Shown here in pieces: positions 1-8,941 of a stretch of DNA of 48,853 nt. The stretch is from an uncultured Porphyromonadaceae bacterium (GTDB taxonomy: Bacteria > Bacteroidota > Bacteroidia > Bacteroidales > Muribaculaceae): assembly GCA_900544305.1 (NCBI GenBank), contig UQUV01000022.1, forward strand, positions 1 through 48,853, written 5' to 3'. Below the pieces are notes generated by a model, which saw nothing but the letters and a program-made list of their open reading frames with translations, was not told the origin of the DNA and made no database searches. The position numbers and the translations under genes are program-made. Every line of letters starts with the position of its first letter. Within the stretch, counting starts at the first letter, position 1.

Positions 1-128
1 TTTTCTGAGACTGTTTTTTGCAGATGTCGACAATCACGTTTTAGAGAAAAGATAACATTTTTTGCCCCATTCTCGCAAATGAAGAAAGGCAAATCGGCAT
101 GCCCTGCTGAATATTCGATTTCTATTCG

Positions 129-137
129 TAACTTTGC
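129..137 (+). promoter_or_regulatory. Bacteroidetes -7 promoter element
   Basis: TAACTTTGC fits the Bacteroidetes -7 consensus TAnnTTTG. It lies 20 bp before the ATG at 157 and inside the longer open frame that begins at 79. This is the main reason for choosing the internal start. No clear -33 TTG is visible. Confidence 0.6.
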
Positions 138-156
138 AAAAAACATAAAAAATTAC

Positions 157-738
157 ATGGAAGAAAAAAAGTTATCGGCCGAAACGGCTATCCTGATAGA
201 CGCATGCTTTCTTGAAATGCTCACAACCGACTTCAAGAAAAACTTCGAAAGAATCATAGGACGTGAACTCAACATCATCGACCTTTCGGAGCTGCTCACC
301 TACATAGCCCTCGACGGAGGCATCACTCCAGGCGAAAACGACATTGACGTGCTGTTCATCTACAGCAGCGAACATCCGTCGTTCTCCAACTGCATTCCAG
401 CAAGGCTCGACACGGAACTCAACAACGTGGCCTTCAAAAATTCCATCGGAGAATTCACTTGCCGCACATTCCCCAATGAACGGATTGTTTCGACCGACGA
501 CATGTTTGTCGACTCCCTGCAAATCATTGCCGAGGCAAAAGAAGTGAAACGGCTGCTCGTTGTGGGATACAACGAAGAATATGGCGACAAAATTGAGGAA
601 GTGCTCGACAAGACGGAAGGCAAAATCATCACGCAGTTCCGTATGGACGAGCCGAAAGAAAAGAAAAAGTATGCCACCGAAATCATCGCCTACGCAGTGA
701 TGAAGGCATTGGGAATAAAAGGAGAAGAACTCAACTAA
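157..738 (+). CDS. conserved Bacteroidales protein, DUF6621-like
   Basis: A 193-residue soluble protein with no signal peptide or membrane segment. It resembles the DUF6621 family, whose function is not known to me. The N-terminus (AETAILIDACFLEMLTTDF) and the central segment VLFIYSS look like alternating strands and helices of an alpha/beta fold, and a second hydrophobic strand (KRLLVVGYN) follows. The frame is open from an ATG at 79, but a -7 element at 129-137 places transcription start just upstream of the ATG at 157, so the shorter form is preferred. The stop is 12 bp before the LysR gene, so the two are probably co-transcribed. The family label comes from memory and is moderately sure. 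The biochemical role is unknown. Confidence 0.75.
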   Translation: MEEKKLSAETAILIDACFLEMLTTDFKKNFERIIGRELNIIDLSELLTYIALDGGITPGENDIDVLFIYSSEHPSFSNCIPARLDTELNNVAFKNSIGEFTCRTFPNERIVSTDDMFVDSLQIIAEAKEVKRLLVVGYNEEYGDKIEEVLDKTEGKIITQFRMDEPKEKKKYATEIIAYAVMKALGIKGEELN

Positions 739-750
739 AAGTCCGTCCGT

Positions 751-1692
751 ATGTCCGATTTCCGCCTGAAAGTATTCTATATCGCCGCCAAAAACCTCAG
801 TTTTACAAAAGCGGCTAAAGAGCTGTTTGTCAGCCAACCGGCAGTCACCAAGCACATTCAAGAGCTGGAGACCGCCTACCAGGCACGCCTGTTCGACCGA
901 ACCGGCAACAAGCTGGCACTTACGCCGGCCGGCAAACTGCTGTTGTCGCACTGCGAAACCATACTTTCCGACTACCGACAATTGGAATACGAAATGCACC
1001 TGCTCAACAACGAATATACGGGTGAGCTTCGTTTGGGTGCCAGCACTACAATCGCCCAGTATTTTCTGCCTCAAATATTGGCGGAATTTACCAACCGCTA
1101 TCCGAATCTCCACCTTTCGATGACAAGCGCCAACACGCAGGCCATTGAACATGCACTGCTGTGCCACGACATCGATTTGGGACTTGTGGAAGGCATTGTC
1201 CGGCTGCCGGAACTGAAATACGAGCCGTTGCTGAAAGACGAACTGGTGGCTGTAGTCCACAAATCCAACCGGCTTCCGGTCGGGGATGAAATCACCGTCG
1301 AACAGTTGAAAGAAATTCCCCTCGTACTGCGTGAACGCGGCTCCGGCACACTCGACGTGATAGAATCGGCTTTGAAAACACGGGACCTCAAACTGTCGGC
1401 AATGAACGTGCGCCTGTTTTTAGGCGGAACGGAAAGTATCAAATCTTTCCTTAAATACAGCAACAGCATGGGCATTGTTTCCTTCCTGTCGATTGCCGAA
1501 GAAGTGGCAAAAGGAGAATTTCGGATTATTGACATCAACGGTTTGGAAATTACCCGCCATTTCTGCATTGTCCACCGCCACGGCCACGACAACCCGCACA
1601 TCAACAAATTCGTGCAATACGTCCGCCAATACCTTCAACGGAAAAAGAAGGAAGGCGACATTATCGGACAGATGGCAATAGACCTTGAATAA
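751..1692 (+). CDS. LysR-family transcriptional regulator
   Basis: A 313-residue LysR-type regulator. The winged HTH covers about residues 1-60, with the helix-turn-helix around FTKAAKELFVSQPAVTKHIQ. The effector-binding domain covers about residues 88-295 and has the usual two-lobe pattern (GELRLGASTTIAQYFLPQIL at its start). Length is normal for the family. The gene follows the preceding small gene by 12 bp. It converges on a YeiH-type permease across a shared terminator, and LysR regulators next to yeiH homologues are common, so that permease is the likely target. The inducer cannot be read from the sequence; CysB/CbbR-like members sense small metabolites. The LysR call is secure and the target is inferred. 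Confidence 0.93.
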   Translation: MSDFRLKVFYIAAKNLSFTKAAKELFVSQPAVTKHIQELETAYQARLFDRTGNKLALTPAGKLLLSHCETILSDYRQLEYEMHLLNNEYTGELRLGASTTIAQYFLPQILAEFTNRYPNLHLSMTSANTQAIEHALLCHDIDLGLVEGIVRLPELKYEPLLKDELVAVVHKSNRLPVGDEITVEQLKEIPLVLRERGSGTLDVIESALKTRDLKLSAMNVRLFLGGTESIKSFLKYSNSMGIVSFLSIAEEVAKGEFRIIDINGLEITRHFCIVHRHGHDNPHINKFVQYVRQYLQRKKKEGDIIGQMAIDLE

Positions 1693-1701
1693 TCAACCGA
1701 A

Positions 1702-1741
1702 CAAAAAAACGGACAAGCCCTTTCGGCCAGTCCGTTTTTTT
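1702..1741. terminator. bidirectional intrinsic terminator
   Basis: The stem AACGGAC / GTCCGTT is flanked by an A-run on the left and a T-run on the right. It can therefore stop transcription from the LysR gene on the plus strand and from the YeiH-type gene on the minus strand. Confidence 0.85.
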
Positions 1742-1759
1742 GTTTATATATAAGCCATC

Positions 1760-2842
1760 TTATCCAAGCAGCGGAACCAGATATTTTGTCAGATAATATC
1801 CGCCGAACACCAACCAGACATAGAGCAACAATGCCAGTACAAACGGTTTGGCTCCTGCCTTCTTGAATTTGTCAATACTTGTGTCCGTTCCCAGTGCCGT
1901 CATAGCCATTGTCAACATGAACGTGTCGATATATTCAATCGCTCCATTCAAAGGTATTTCCTTAACGCTGTCGACACCGAACAGATATTGCAACAGAGAA
2001 TTAAGACAGATAATTCCGATAAATCCGAATGCGAACCAAGGGATAGTGATTTTGCTTTTTCCACCGTCGGCCTGTCCTTCAGATTTACGGCTGTTTCTTC
2101 CGGCCAACGCAAAACTCATGATAATCAAGACCGGAGCAAGCATCATCACACGAATCATCTTTGTAATGGTAGCAGTACCGGCAATTCCCAACGCATCGGT
2201 AGGGTCCATGGCATTTCCTGCACCAGCCACATGTGCCACTTCGTGAAGCGTACTTCCCGTATAGATAGCCACGCCCATGTTGTCCAGTCCGCTCAACATA
2301 CCCGTGCGGTAAAGTATCGGATAGAGGAACATGGAAATCGTTCCAAAAATAACCACCGTAGAAACAGCTATCGCAGTTTTATGATTCTCACACTTAACCA
2401 CCGGCTCGGCACCAAGTACGGCAGCCGCACCACAAATGGCGCTACCCGTTGCGGTCATCAACGAAGTGTCTCTGTCCATTTTCAGTATACGTCCGAACCA
2501 AATTCCCAAGAAAATAGTTCCTGCCACGATAATGGTATCAATCACGACAGCCGGCAGTCCGACCGCCCAAACCTGTGTCAGCGTCAGGCGAAATCCGTAA
2601 AGCACGATACCGGCACGCAATACCTGTTTTGTACAGAACTTGATGCCCGGCACCCATGTCTCCGGCAATTTGTTACGCAAACTGTTGGCATAGAGCATAC
2701 CTAAGATAATACCCACAATCAGCGGACTGAAAGAAAGTTGCTTTACAAACGGGATTTCCGCAATATAAAATGCAGCAAACGAGAACAGTGCTATCAGCAG
2801 AATTCCATGCAATGTGTTTCCTCTTGTACCTTTTTCAAACAT
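1760..2842 (-). CDS. YeiH/UPF0324 family putative permease
   Basis: A 360-residue polytopic inner-membrane protein of the UPF0324 (YeiH) family, often annotated as a putative sulfate exporter. About ten hydrophobic segments are visible. Family motifs include FSPLIVGIILGMLYANS near residue 40, TATGSAICGAAAVLGAEPVV near the middle, and STLHEVAHVAGAGNA. Substrate assignment in the family is weak, and sulfur compounds are only one proposal. It is transcribed toward the LysR gene and has its own promoter at 2878-2909. The start at 2842 is the only ATG before the first membrane helix. Family identity is sure; transport substrate is not. Confidence 0.85.
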   Translation of the reverse strand: MFEKGTRGNTLHGILLIALFSFAAFYIAEIPFVKQLSFSPLIVGIILGMLYANSLRNKLPETWVPGIKFCTKQVLRAGIVLYGFRLTLTQVWAVGLPAVVIDTIIVAGTIFLGIWFGRILKMDRDTSLMTATGSAICGAAAVLGAEPVVKCENHKTAIAVSTVVIFGTISMFLYPILYRTGMLSGLDNMGVAIYTGSTLHEVAHVAGAGNAMDPTDALGIAGTATITKMIRVMMLAPVLIIMSFALAGRNSRKSEGQADGGKSKITIPWFAFGFIGIICLNSLLQYLFGVDSVKEIPLNGAIEYIDTFMLTMAMTALGTDTSIDKFKKAGAKPFVLALLLYVWLVFGGYYLTKYLVPLLG

Positions 2843-2877
2843 TGTCTATATTTTTTAGTTATCTGATTAATTCCGCT

Positions 2878-2909
2878 GCAAAAGTAAGCTATTCCAACAA
2901 GCGATGCAA
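2878..2909 (-). promoter_or_regulatory. promoter of the YeiH-type gene
   Basis: On the minus strand TTG (2909-2907) lies 20 bp before TACTTTTGC (2886-2878). Both parts fit the Bacteroidetes vegetative consensus, with the gene starting 36 bp downstream. Confidence 0.7.
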
Positions 2910-2993
2910 TTCATTTTTGTTTATATTCAATAACCAAAAGTTATGACATGCTTTTTATCAATCAAAAGTGCGGACAAAAAACAAAAATAATAT

Positions 2994-3002
2994 TATATTT
3001 GC
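2994..3002 (+). promoter_or_regulatory. -7 promoter element of the MFS gene
   Basis: TATATTTGC fits TAnnTTTGC. It leaves a leader of about 70 nt before the transporter ATG at 3080. No good -33 TTG is seen 19-21 bp upstream. Confidence 0.6.
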
Positions 3003-3079
3003 ATCGAAAATGGCTAAATGACCTTTGGCAGTTATCAGCTATTATTCACTTATGTTGCAAATAATAAAATTTAATAAGC

Positions 3080-4426
3080 ATGAAAGCTAAACAAGATTTA
3101 AGTTTCTGGAAGCTCTGGAACTTGAGCTTCGGTTTTTTTGGCGTACAAATAGCCTATGCGTTGCAAAGCGCCAACATCAGCCGCATTTTCTCGACACTTG
3201 GCGCAGACCCTCACGACCTTAGTTACTTTTGGATTCTCCCGCCGCTGATGGGAATCATCGTTCAACCTATAATCGGTGTAGCCAGCGACAAGACCTGGTG
3301 CCGTTTTGGACGCCGTATCCCTTATTTGTTTATCGGTGCACTTATAGCTGTAATTGTCATGTGCCTTCTTCCCAATGCCGGAAGTTTCGGCCTTTCAGTC
3401 AGCGCAGCCATGATTTTCGGTCTTTTAGCCCTCATGTTCCTCGACACATCCATCAACATGGCCATGCAGCCTTTCAAGATGCTGGTCGGCGATATGGTCA
3501 ACGAAAAGCAGAAAGGCCTTGCCTACTCCATCCAAAGTTTCCTTTGCAATGCCGGCAGCCTTGTCGGATATCTGTTCCCGTTCTTCTTTGCCTTTATCGG
3601 CATTCAGAATACGGCCAGCGAAGGCGTAATTCCTGATTCAGTAATCTACTCATTCTACATCGGCGCAGCCATCCTCATTGCCTGTGTCATCTATACAAGT
3701 GTAAAAGTCAAGGAAATGCCGCCGGCTGAATATGCAGAATACCACGGCATCAGCCAGGAGCAGGAAAAAGAAAAAGTAAACGTTTTCAAACTGCTCGTCA
3801 AAGCACCTTCAGCATTCTGGACCGTAGGACTTGTGCAGTTCTTCTGCTGGGCAGCTTTCATGTTTATGTGGACATATACAAACGGCTCCATTGCCTTGAA
3901 CGTATTCGACACTCCGGTTGTTGAAAACATGGGCAGAGTCGTGCTCGACACCAAATCAACGGAATATCAGAACGCAGCCAACTGGGTTGGCGTACTGTTT
4001 GCCGTACAGGCCATCGGTTCTGTGCTTTGGGCAATGGTCATCCCGTTCATCAAAAACCGCAAATTCGCCTACATTCTCAGCCTCGTACTCGGTGGTATCG
4101 GCTTCATTTCGATTATGTTCATCAACAACCAGTACATGCTGTTCCTCTCCTTCCTGCTCATCGGATGTGCATGGGCCGCAATGCTTGCCTTACCGTTCAC
4201 CATTCTGACAAACGCCCTAACCGGCGGACACATGGGAACTTATCTTGGTCTGTTTAACGGCACTATCTGCATTCCGCAAATTGTAGCAGCATCACTCGGC
4301 GGACTTATCCTTTCAGCGTTTACAACTCCCGGATGCGTTGCTCCGGAAGTAAACATGCTTGTTCTGGCCGGTATTTTATTGATTGTAGGTGCAGCCTGCG
4401 TATTAATCATAAAAGAAAAGAAATAG
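3080..4426 (+). CDS. SLC45-type MFS sugar transporter
   Basis: A 448-residue major facilitator with 12 predicted membrane helices. The segment DKTWCRFGRRIPYLFIG between helices 2 and 3 is the MFS signature loop (D...GRR) and is characteristic of the SLC45 / GPH-like sugar carriers. The N-terminus FWKLWNLSFGFFGVQIAYAL is also typical. Members in Bacteroidetes are thought to carry maltose, sucrose or glucose across the inner membrane with H+ or Na+. Its position just before glycogen synthase and phosphorylase supports a glucose or maltose substrate, but that is inferred from context. It has its own promoter and a strong terminator, so it is likely a single-gene unit. Confidence 0.88.
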   Translation: MKAKQDLSFWKLWNLSFGFFGVQIAYALQSANISRIFSTLGADPHDLSYFWILPPLMGIIVQPIIGVASDKTWCRFGRRIPYLFIGALIAVIVMCLLPNAGSFGLSVSAAMIFGLLALMFLDTSINMAMQPFKMLVGDMVNEKQKGLAYSIQSFLCNAGSLVGYLFPFFFAFIGIQNTASEGVIPDSVIYSFYIGAAILIACVIYTSVKVKEMPPAEYAEYHGISQEQEKEKVNVFKLLVKAPSAFWTVGLVQFFCWAAFMFMWTYTNGSIALNVFDTPVVENMGRVVLDTKSTEYQNAANWVGVLFAVQAIGSVLWAMVIPFIKNRKFAYILSLVLGGIGFISIMFINNQYMLFLSFLLIGCAWAAMLALPFTILTNALTGGHMGTYLGLFNGTICIPQIVAASLGGLILSAFTTPGCVAPEVNMLVLAGILLIVGAACVLIIKEKK

Positions 4427-4441
4427 TCAGAAAGGCACCAC

Positions 4442-4484
4442 AAAAGCCCTGCAATATGGCATAAACCACGTTGCAGGGCTTTTT
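4442..4484 (+). terminator. intrinsic terminator after the MFS gene
   Basis: The perfect stem AAAAGCCCTGCAA / TTGCAGGGCTTTT has a 16-nt loop and a T-rich tail. Confidence 0.9.
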
Positions 4485-4577
4485 ATTTTGTACTCTGAAT
4501 GGCCCTGTTAATGCTACGAATTTTCACATTTTCAGCCAATAAGAGAAATTTAATTATGCCAAATTGAAATTATTTAT

Positions 4578-4586
4578 TATTTTTGC
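4578..4586 (+). promoter_or_regulatory. -7 promoter element of glycogen synthase
   Basis: TATTTTTGC fits TAnnTTTGC and lies 31 bp before the ATG at 4618. It probably drives both glycogen genes. Confidence 0.65.
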
Positions 4587-4617
4587 GAAGTTTTTAAGAA
4601 CATTGAACGATTAAACT

Positions 4618-6279
4618 ATGTCTGATAATACAAAACAACCAGATTTGCTATTTGAAACGAGTTGGGAAGTTTGTAACAAAGTTGGTGGCATATATACTGT
4701 TTTATCGACAAAAGCGAAAACTCTACACAAACAATTCGGAGACAATTTGATTTTTGTCGGTCCTGACGTTTGGACAGATGAAACTCCTTCTCCATTCTTT
4801 ACAGAATCAAAAACTCTCCTTAAAGAATGGCAACAAAAAGCCAACCTTCCGGAAGGCGTTTCCGTGCGTATTGGACGTTGGAAAGTACCCGGAAATCCTA
4901 TAGCCATACTCGTTAAATTTACAGCACTCTATCAATACAAAAACCTGTATTACGCTGAAATGTGGGAGAAATTCCAAGTGGATTCCCTGCATGCTTACGG
5001 CGACTACGACGAAGGCTGTGCTTTCGGAATTGCAGCAGCACTGGTAATCAAAAGCTGCGCTTCATATTTGGCAAAACCAAACAAAAACAAAATCGTAGCC
5101 CACTTCGACGAGTGGACAACCGGCATGGGACTTCTTTATCTAAAAGCTCACGCACCGGAAATCGCCACGGTATTCACTACGCATGCAACCAGCATCGGTC
5201 GCAGCATTTGTGGAAACAACAAGCCGCTGTATGACTATTTCAAGAACTACAACGGCGACCAAATGGCAGCTGAGCTGAACATGCAGTCAAAACATTCGCT
5301 CGAAAAAGCGGCAGCCCACAATGCAGACTGCTTTACGACTGTCAGCAAAACCACAGCCGACGAATGCGAACAACTGCTTGAAAAACGTCCGCATGTGGTT
5401 ACACCTAACGGATTCGAACGCGAATTTGTGCCTAAAGCAAAGAATTTTGACATCGCCCGCAAAAATGCGAAATCAAAATTGCTGGAAGTAGCATCGGCAC
5501 TCACGGGTAAATCATTCCCTGAAAATACGTTCCTGATTGCTACATCAGGCAGAAGCGAATTCCGCAACAAGGGTCTTGACCTGTTCATTGACACAATCAA
5601 CAATCTGCGCAATGACAGAACTACACCTACGACCCCCATCATCGCCTTCATCCTTGTTCCCGGATGGACTATGGACGCCCGCCGCGACCTTGAACTCCAA
5701 CTGAAGAGAAAGAAACCGGCTGAAGCATTGGAGGACCCGGTCATCACCCACACCCTGCACAACTATTCAAGCGATGCTATCTACAACCGTATGCAATATC
5801 TCGGCATACATAATGCCAGCTACGACAACGTAAATGTCATTTATGTACCTTGCTATCTGAACGGTTCCGACGGCATTTTCAACATGAACTATTACGAACT
5901 GCTCATCGGTATGGATGCAGCCGTATTCGCTTCCTACTATGAACCGTGGGGCTATACACCGCATGAAAGTACAGCATTCGGTGTGCCAACCATCACCACG
6001 ACACTCGCAGGATTCGGACAATGGATTCTTTCCATTACAGAAAACGGAGGATTCGACACCTGCGGCGTAGAGGTTGTGAAACGTACTGATTCCAACTACT
6101 ACAGTTCAATCATGGATATCACCGCGCATATCCGCAAGCTGATATCTGCGAAACCGGCTAAACTCAAACAAATTTCCAAAGCGGCCATCAACACTTCGAA
6201 GGCTGCTGAATGGAGCAAGTTTATCAGCTACTACGACACAGCGTATGAAATTGCGCTTAACAACTTAGAGAAACATTAA
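4618..6279 (+). CDS. glycogen synthase, GT3-type
   Basis: A 553-residue cytoplasmic glucosyltransferase that extends alpha-1,4-glucan chains. It resembles the eukaryote-like GT3 glycogen synthases of Bacteroidetes rather than the GT5 GlgA family. The N-terminal donor-site motif ETSWEVCNKVGGIYTVLS (K21, G23, G24) is visible. So is the C-terminal EX7E pair of retaining GT-B enzymes, E442 and E450 in YEPWGYTPHESTAFG. GT3 enzymes use UDP-glucose, which fits the absence of a glgC (ADP-glucose pyrophosphorylase) here; the donor is inferred from the family. Length is shorter than yeast or animal enzymes, which carry regulatory extensions. The phosphorylase gene follows 43 bp downstream, and the two form a synthesis/breakdown pair. 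Confidence 0.92.
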   Translation: MSDNTKQPDLLFETSWEVCNKVGGIYTVLSTKAKTLHKQFGDNLIFVGPDVWTDETPSPFFTESKTLLKEWQQKANLPEGVSVRIGRWKVPGNPIAILVKFTALYQYKNLYYAEMWEKFQVDSLHAYGDYDEGCAFGIAAALVIKSCASYLAKPNKNKIVAHFDEWTTGMGLLYLKAHAPEIATVFTTHATSIGRSICGNNKPLYDYFKNYNGDQMAAELNMQSKHSLEKAAAHNADCFTTVSKTTADECEQLLEKRPHVVTPNGFEREFVPKAKNFDIARKNAKSKLLEVASALTGKSFPENTFLIATSGRSEFRNKGLDLFIDTINNLRNDRTTPTTPIIAFILVPGWTMDARRDLELQLKRKKPAEALEDPVITHTLHNYSSDAIYNRMQYLGIHNASYDNVNVIYVPCYLNGSDGIFNMNYYELLIGMDAAVFASYYEPWGYTPHESTAFGVPTITTTLAGFGQWILSITENGGFDTCGVEVVKRTDSNYYSSIMDITAHIRKLISAKPAKLKQISKAAINTSKAAEWSKFISYYDTAYEIALNNLEKH

Positions 6280-6288
6280 TCAAGAATA

Positions 6289-6302
6289 TTCGGCTCGCCG
6301 AA
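6289..6302 (+). repeat. perfect inverted repeat between the two glycogen genes
   Basis: TTCGGC-TC-GCCGAA forms a short hairpin in the 43-bp gap. With no T-run directly after it, it may be an mRNA-processing or stability hairpin rather than a terminator. Confidence 0.55.
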
Positions 6303-6322
6303 ACAACTTAATTTTATTAACT

Positions 6323-8878
6323 ATGAAATTACAAGTAAGTAATACCAACGCTCCAGTATGGAGAGACATTACTATCAATTCAGAGTTACCTGCTAAATTG
6401 AAAAACCTCGAAGAAATTGCCCACAACGTATGGTGGTCATGGAACAGCGAAGCTAAGAGCCTCTTCCACGACATCGACAGAGAATTGTGGCGTTCAACTG
6501 GCGAAAATCCAGTCTTGTTGTTGCAAAAATTGAGCTTTGAACGTCTCCAGGAATTGGAAAACGACAAAGCAATGCTCAATCGTATCAATTCTGTTTACAA
6601 AACATTTAAAGAATATCTCAGCAAACCAATGCGTAAGGACATCCCGTCCATTTCATACTTCAGTATGGAATACGGTTTGTGCAGCGCCTTGAAAATTTAT
6701 TCAGGTGGTCTTGGTGTCCTCGCCGGTGACTATATCAAAGAGGCTTCTGACTCTTGCATTGATTTGACTGCAGTCGGCTTCCTTTACAGATATGGCTACT
6801 TTGATCAATCATTGTCAATGGACGGCCAGCAGATTGCCGACTATGTAACTCAAAACTTCAACCAGATTCCGGTTGAACAAGTGATGAACGCCGACGGCCA
6901 GCCTATGTTGCTGGAAGTTCCTTACCCGGGACGTATCATCTACTGCAACGTTTGGAGAGTAAATGTTGGTCGTGTAAAACTTTATTTGCTCGACACAGAC
7001 AACAATCTGAACTCTGAATTCGACCGTCCTATCACTCACCAACTTTACGGCGGTGACTGGGAAAACCGTATCAAACAGGAATACCTGCTCGGTATCGGTG
7101 GTGTTATCATGTTGCGTGCTCTTGGCATCAACACTGAACTTTACCACTGTAACGAAGGCCACGCTGCCCTCTTGAACTTGCAACGTTTGGTTGAATTCGT
7201 TCAAAACGACAAATTGAGCTTCGACGAAGCATTGGAAGTTGTTCGTGCTACTGCATTGTATACAGTTCACACTCCGGTTCCTGCCGGCCACGACTACTTC
7301 GAAGAAGGTTTGTTCGGAAAATATATGGGTGAATTCCCTGCTAAATTGGGTATCGAATGGAACGACCTCATGAACATGGGTCGCGAAAACCCGAATACAA
7401 ACGAACGCTTCTCTATGAGCGTATTCGCTTTGAACACTTGCCAGGAATCAAACGGTGTAAGCTGGTTGCACGGTGAAGTTTCAAAGAAAATGTTCCAAGG
7501 CGTATGGAAAGGTTATGCTCCGGAAGAATCTCACGTATCATACGTTACTAACGGTGTTCACATGCCGACTTGGGCTGCTTCTGAATGGAAAGCGTTCTAC
7601 GAACGTACATTCGGTCCGGAATACATGTACGACCAGTCAAACGAAAAGATTTGGGCTCCGATTCTGAAAGCTAAAGAAGAAGATATCTGGAACATCCGCG
7701 TAGCTTTGAAGAACAAGTTCATCAACTACGTTAAGGGACAGTTCAAAGAAACATGGTTGAAGAACCAGGGCGATCCTTCACGCATCATGTCAATCATGGA
7801 CCGCATCAACCCGAACGCCCTTATCATCGGTTTCGCACGTCGTTTCGCAACTTACAAGCGTGCTCACCTGTTGTTCACCGACCTTGACCGTTTGGCTAAG
7901 ATTGTAAACAACGAACAGTTCCCGGTTCAATTCGTATTCGCAGGTAAGGCTCACCCAGCTGACGGTGCAGGACAAGGCCTTATCAAGCGCATCATCGAAA
8001 TTTCACGCATGCCTCAGTTCCTCGGCAAGATTATCTTCTTGGAAAACTACGACATGACATTGGCTAAGCGTCTCGTTTCTGGTGTTGATATCTGGTTGAA
8101 CACTCCGACACGTCCGTTGGAAGCATCTGGTACATCTGGTGAAAAAGCAGAAATGAACGGTGTATTGAACTTCTCTGTACTTGACGGATGGTGGTACGAA
8201 GGCTATCGCGAAGGTGCAGGCTGGGCATTGACTGACAAGCGCACATTCACTGATCAGGCACAGCAGGACAAGCTCGACGCTGCAACTATCTACTCTATGC
8301 TTGAAAACGAAATCATCCCGTTGTATTTCGCCAAGAACTCAAAGGGCTATTCTCCGGAATGGATTCAATATATCAAGAATTCTATCGCTCACATTGCTCC
8401 TAACTTCACAATGAAACGTATGATTGACGACTATATCAACCGTTTCTATCTGAAGGAAAGCAAATATGCAAAAGCGTTGAAGAAAAACAACTTTGCAAAA
8501 GCGAAAGAACTCGTTGCATGGAAGAAGAATGTGACAGAAAAGTGGGACGGCATCAGCGTGCTTGAAACTCAAATTCCGAGCGAGTTGATTTCCAACTCAA
8601 TCTTCGGCCAGGACTACACAGTTCGCGTGAAACTGAACACAAACGGCTTGGCTGACAGCATCGGCGTGGAAATGGTTATCTACTCTGTAGAAAAAGGCAA
8701 CCAGAAATACCACACTCGCATTGAGTTCCACGAAGTTTCTCGCGAAGGCGACGTTGTGACATACGAATTGAAGGATACTATCAAGTCTTCAGGCGTATTC
8801 CACTACGGATTCCGTATCTTCCCGAAAAATGAAGCATTGGCTCACCGTCAGAGCTTCGCATATTTGAAGTGGTTCTAA
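6323..8878 (+). CDS. glgP: alpha-glucan (glycogen) phosphorylase with DUF3417 domain
   Basis: An 851-residue GT35 phosphorylase that releases glucose-1-phosphate from storage glucan, using pyridoxal phosphate as cofactor. Residues about 10-120 form the DUF3417 N-terminal domain found in the bacterial and archaeal TIGR02094-type phosphorylases. The active-site stretch PLEASGTSGEKAEMNG contains the PLP-binding lysine, K608. Other family motifs are SYFSMEYGL near residue 110 and GFARRFATYKRA. The gene uses mainly T-ending codons such as GGT, GTT and GCT, unlike most neighbours, which suggests strong expression. It is probably co-transcribed with glycogen synthase and ends in a strong terminator. 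Confidence 0.95.
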   Translation: MKLQVSNTNAPVWRDITINSELPAKLKNLEEIAHNVWWSWNSEAKSLFHDIDRELWRSTGENPVLLLQKLSFERLQELENDKAMLNRINSVYKTFKEYLSKPMRKDIPSISYFSMEYGLCSALKIYSGGLGVLAGDYIKEASDSCIDLTAVGFLYRYGYFDQSLSMDGQQIADYVTQNFNQIPVEQVMNADGQPMLLEVPYPGRIIYCNVWRVNVGRVKLYLLDTDNNLNSEFDRPITHQLYGGDWENRIKQEYLLGIGGVIMLRALGINTELYHCNEGHAALLNLQRLVEFVQNDKLSFDEALEVVRATALYTVHTPVPAGHDYFEEGLFGKYMGEFPAKLGIEWNDLMNMGRENPNTNERFSMSVFALNTCQESNGVSWLHGEVSKKMFQGVWKGYAPEESHVSYVTNGVHMPTWAASEWKAFYERTFGPEYMYDQSNEKIWAPILKAKEEDIWNIRVALKNKFINYVKGQFKETWLKNQGDPSRIMSIMDRINPNALIIGFARRFATYKRAHLLFTDLDRLAKIVNNEQFPVQFVFAGKAHPADGAGQGLIKRIIEISRMPQFLGKIIFLENYDMTLAKRLVSGVDIWLNTPTRPLEASGTSGEKAEMNGVLNFSVLDGWWYEGYREGAGWALTDKRTFTDQAQQDKLDAATIYSMLENEIIPLYFAKNSKGYSPEWIQYIKNSIAHIAPNFTMKRMIDDYINRFYLKESKYAKALKKNNFAKAKELVAWKKNVTEKWDGISVLETQIPSELISNSIFGQDYTVRVKLNTNGLADSIGVEMVIYSVEKGNQKYHTRIEFHEVSREGDVVTYELKDTIKSSGVFHYGFRIFPKNEALAHRQSFAYLKWF

Positions 8879-8899
8879 TTCTATTTTAACCCAAATACA

Positions 8900-8935
8900 A
8901 AAGTCAGGAAGCCGCAATGGTCTCCTGACTTTTTT
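8900..8935 (+). terminator. intrinsic terminator after glgP
   Basis: The stem AAGTCAGGA / TCCTGACTT is followed by a T-run. It separates the glycogen pair from the GH3 gene, which starts only 6 bp later, so GH3 expression may depend on read-through. Confidence 0.88.
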
Positions 8936-8941
8936 CGCATC

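Noticed and set aside
172..1260. 362-codon open frame on the minus strand
   Set aside because: It lies antisense to the DUF6621-like and LysR genes, which have clear family motifs and a promoter. The antisense product has no recognisable domain.
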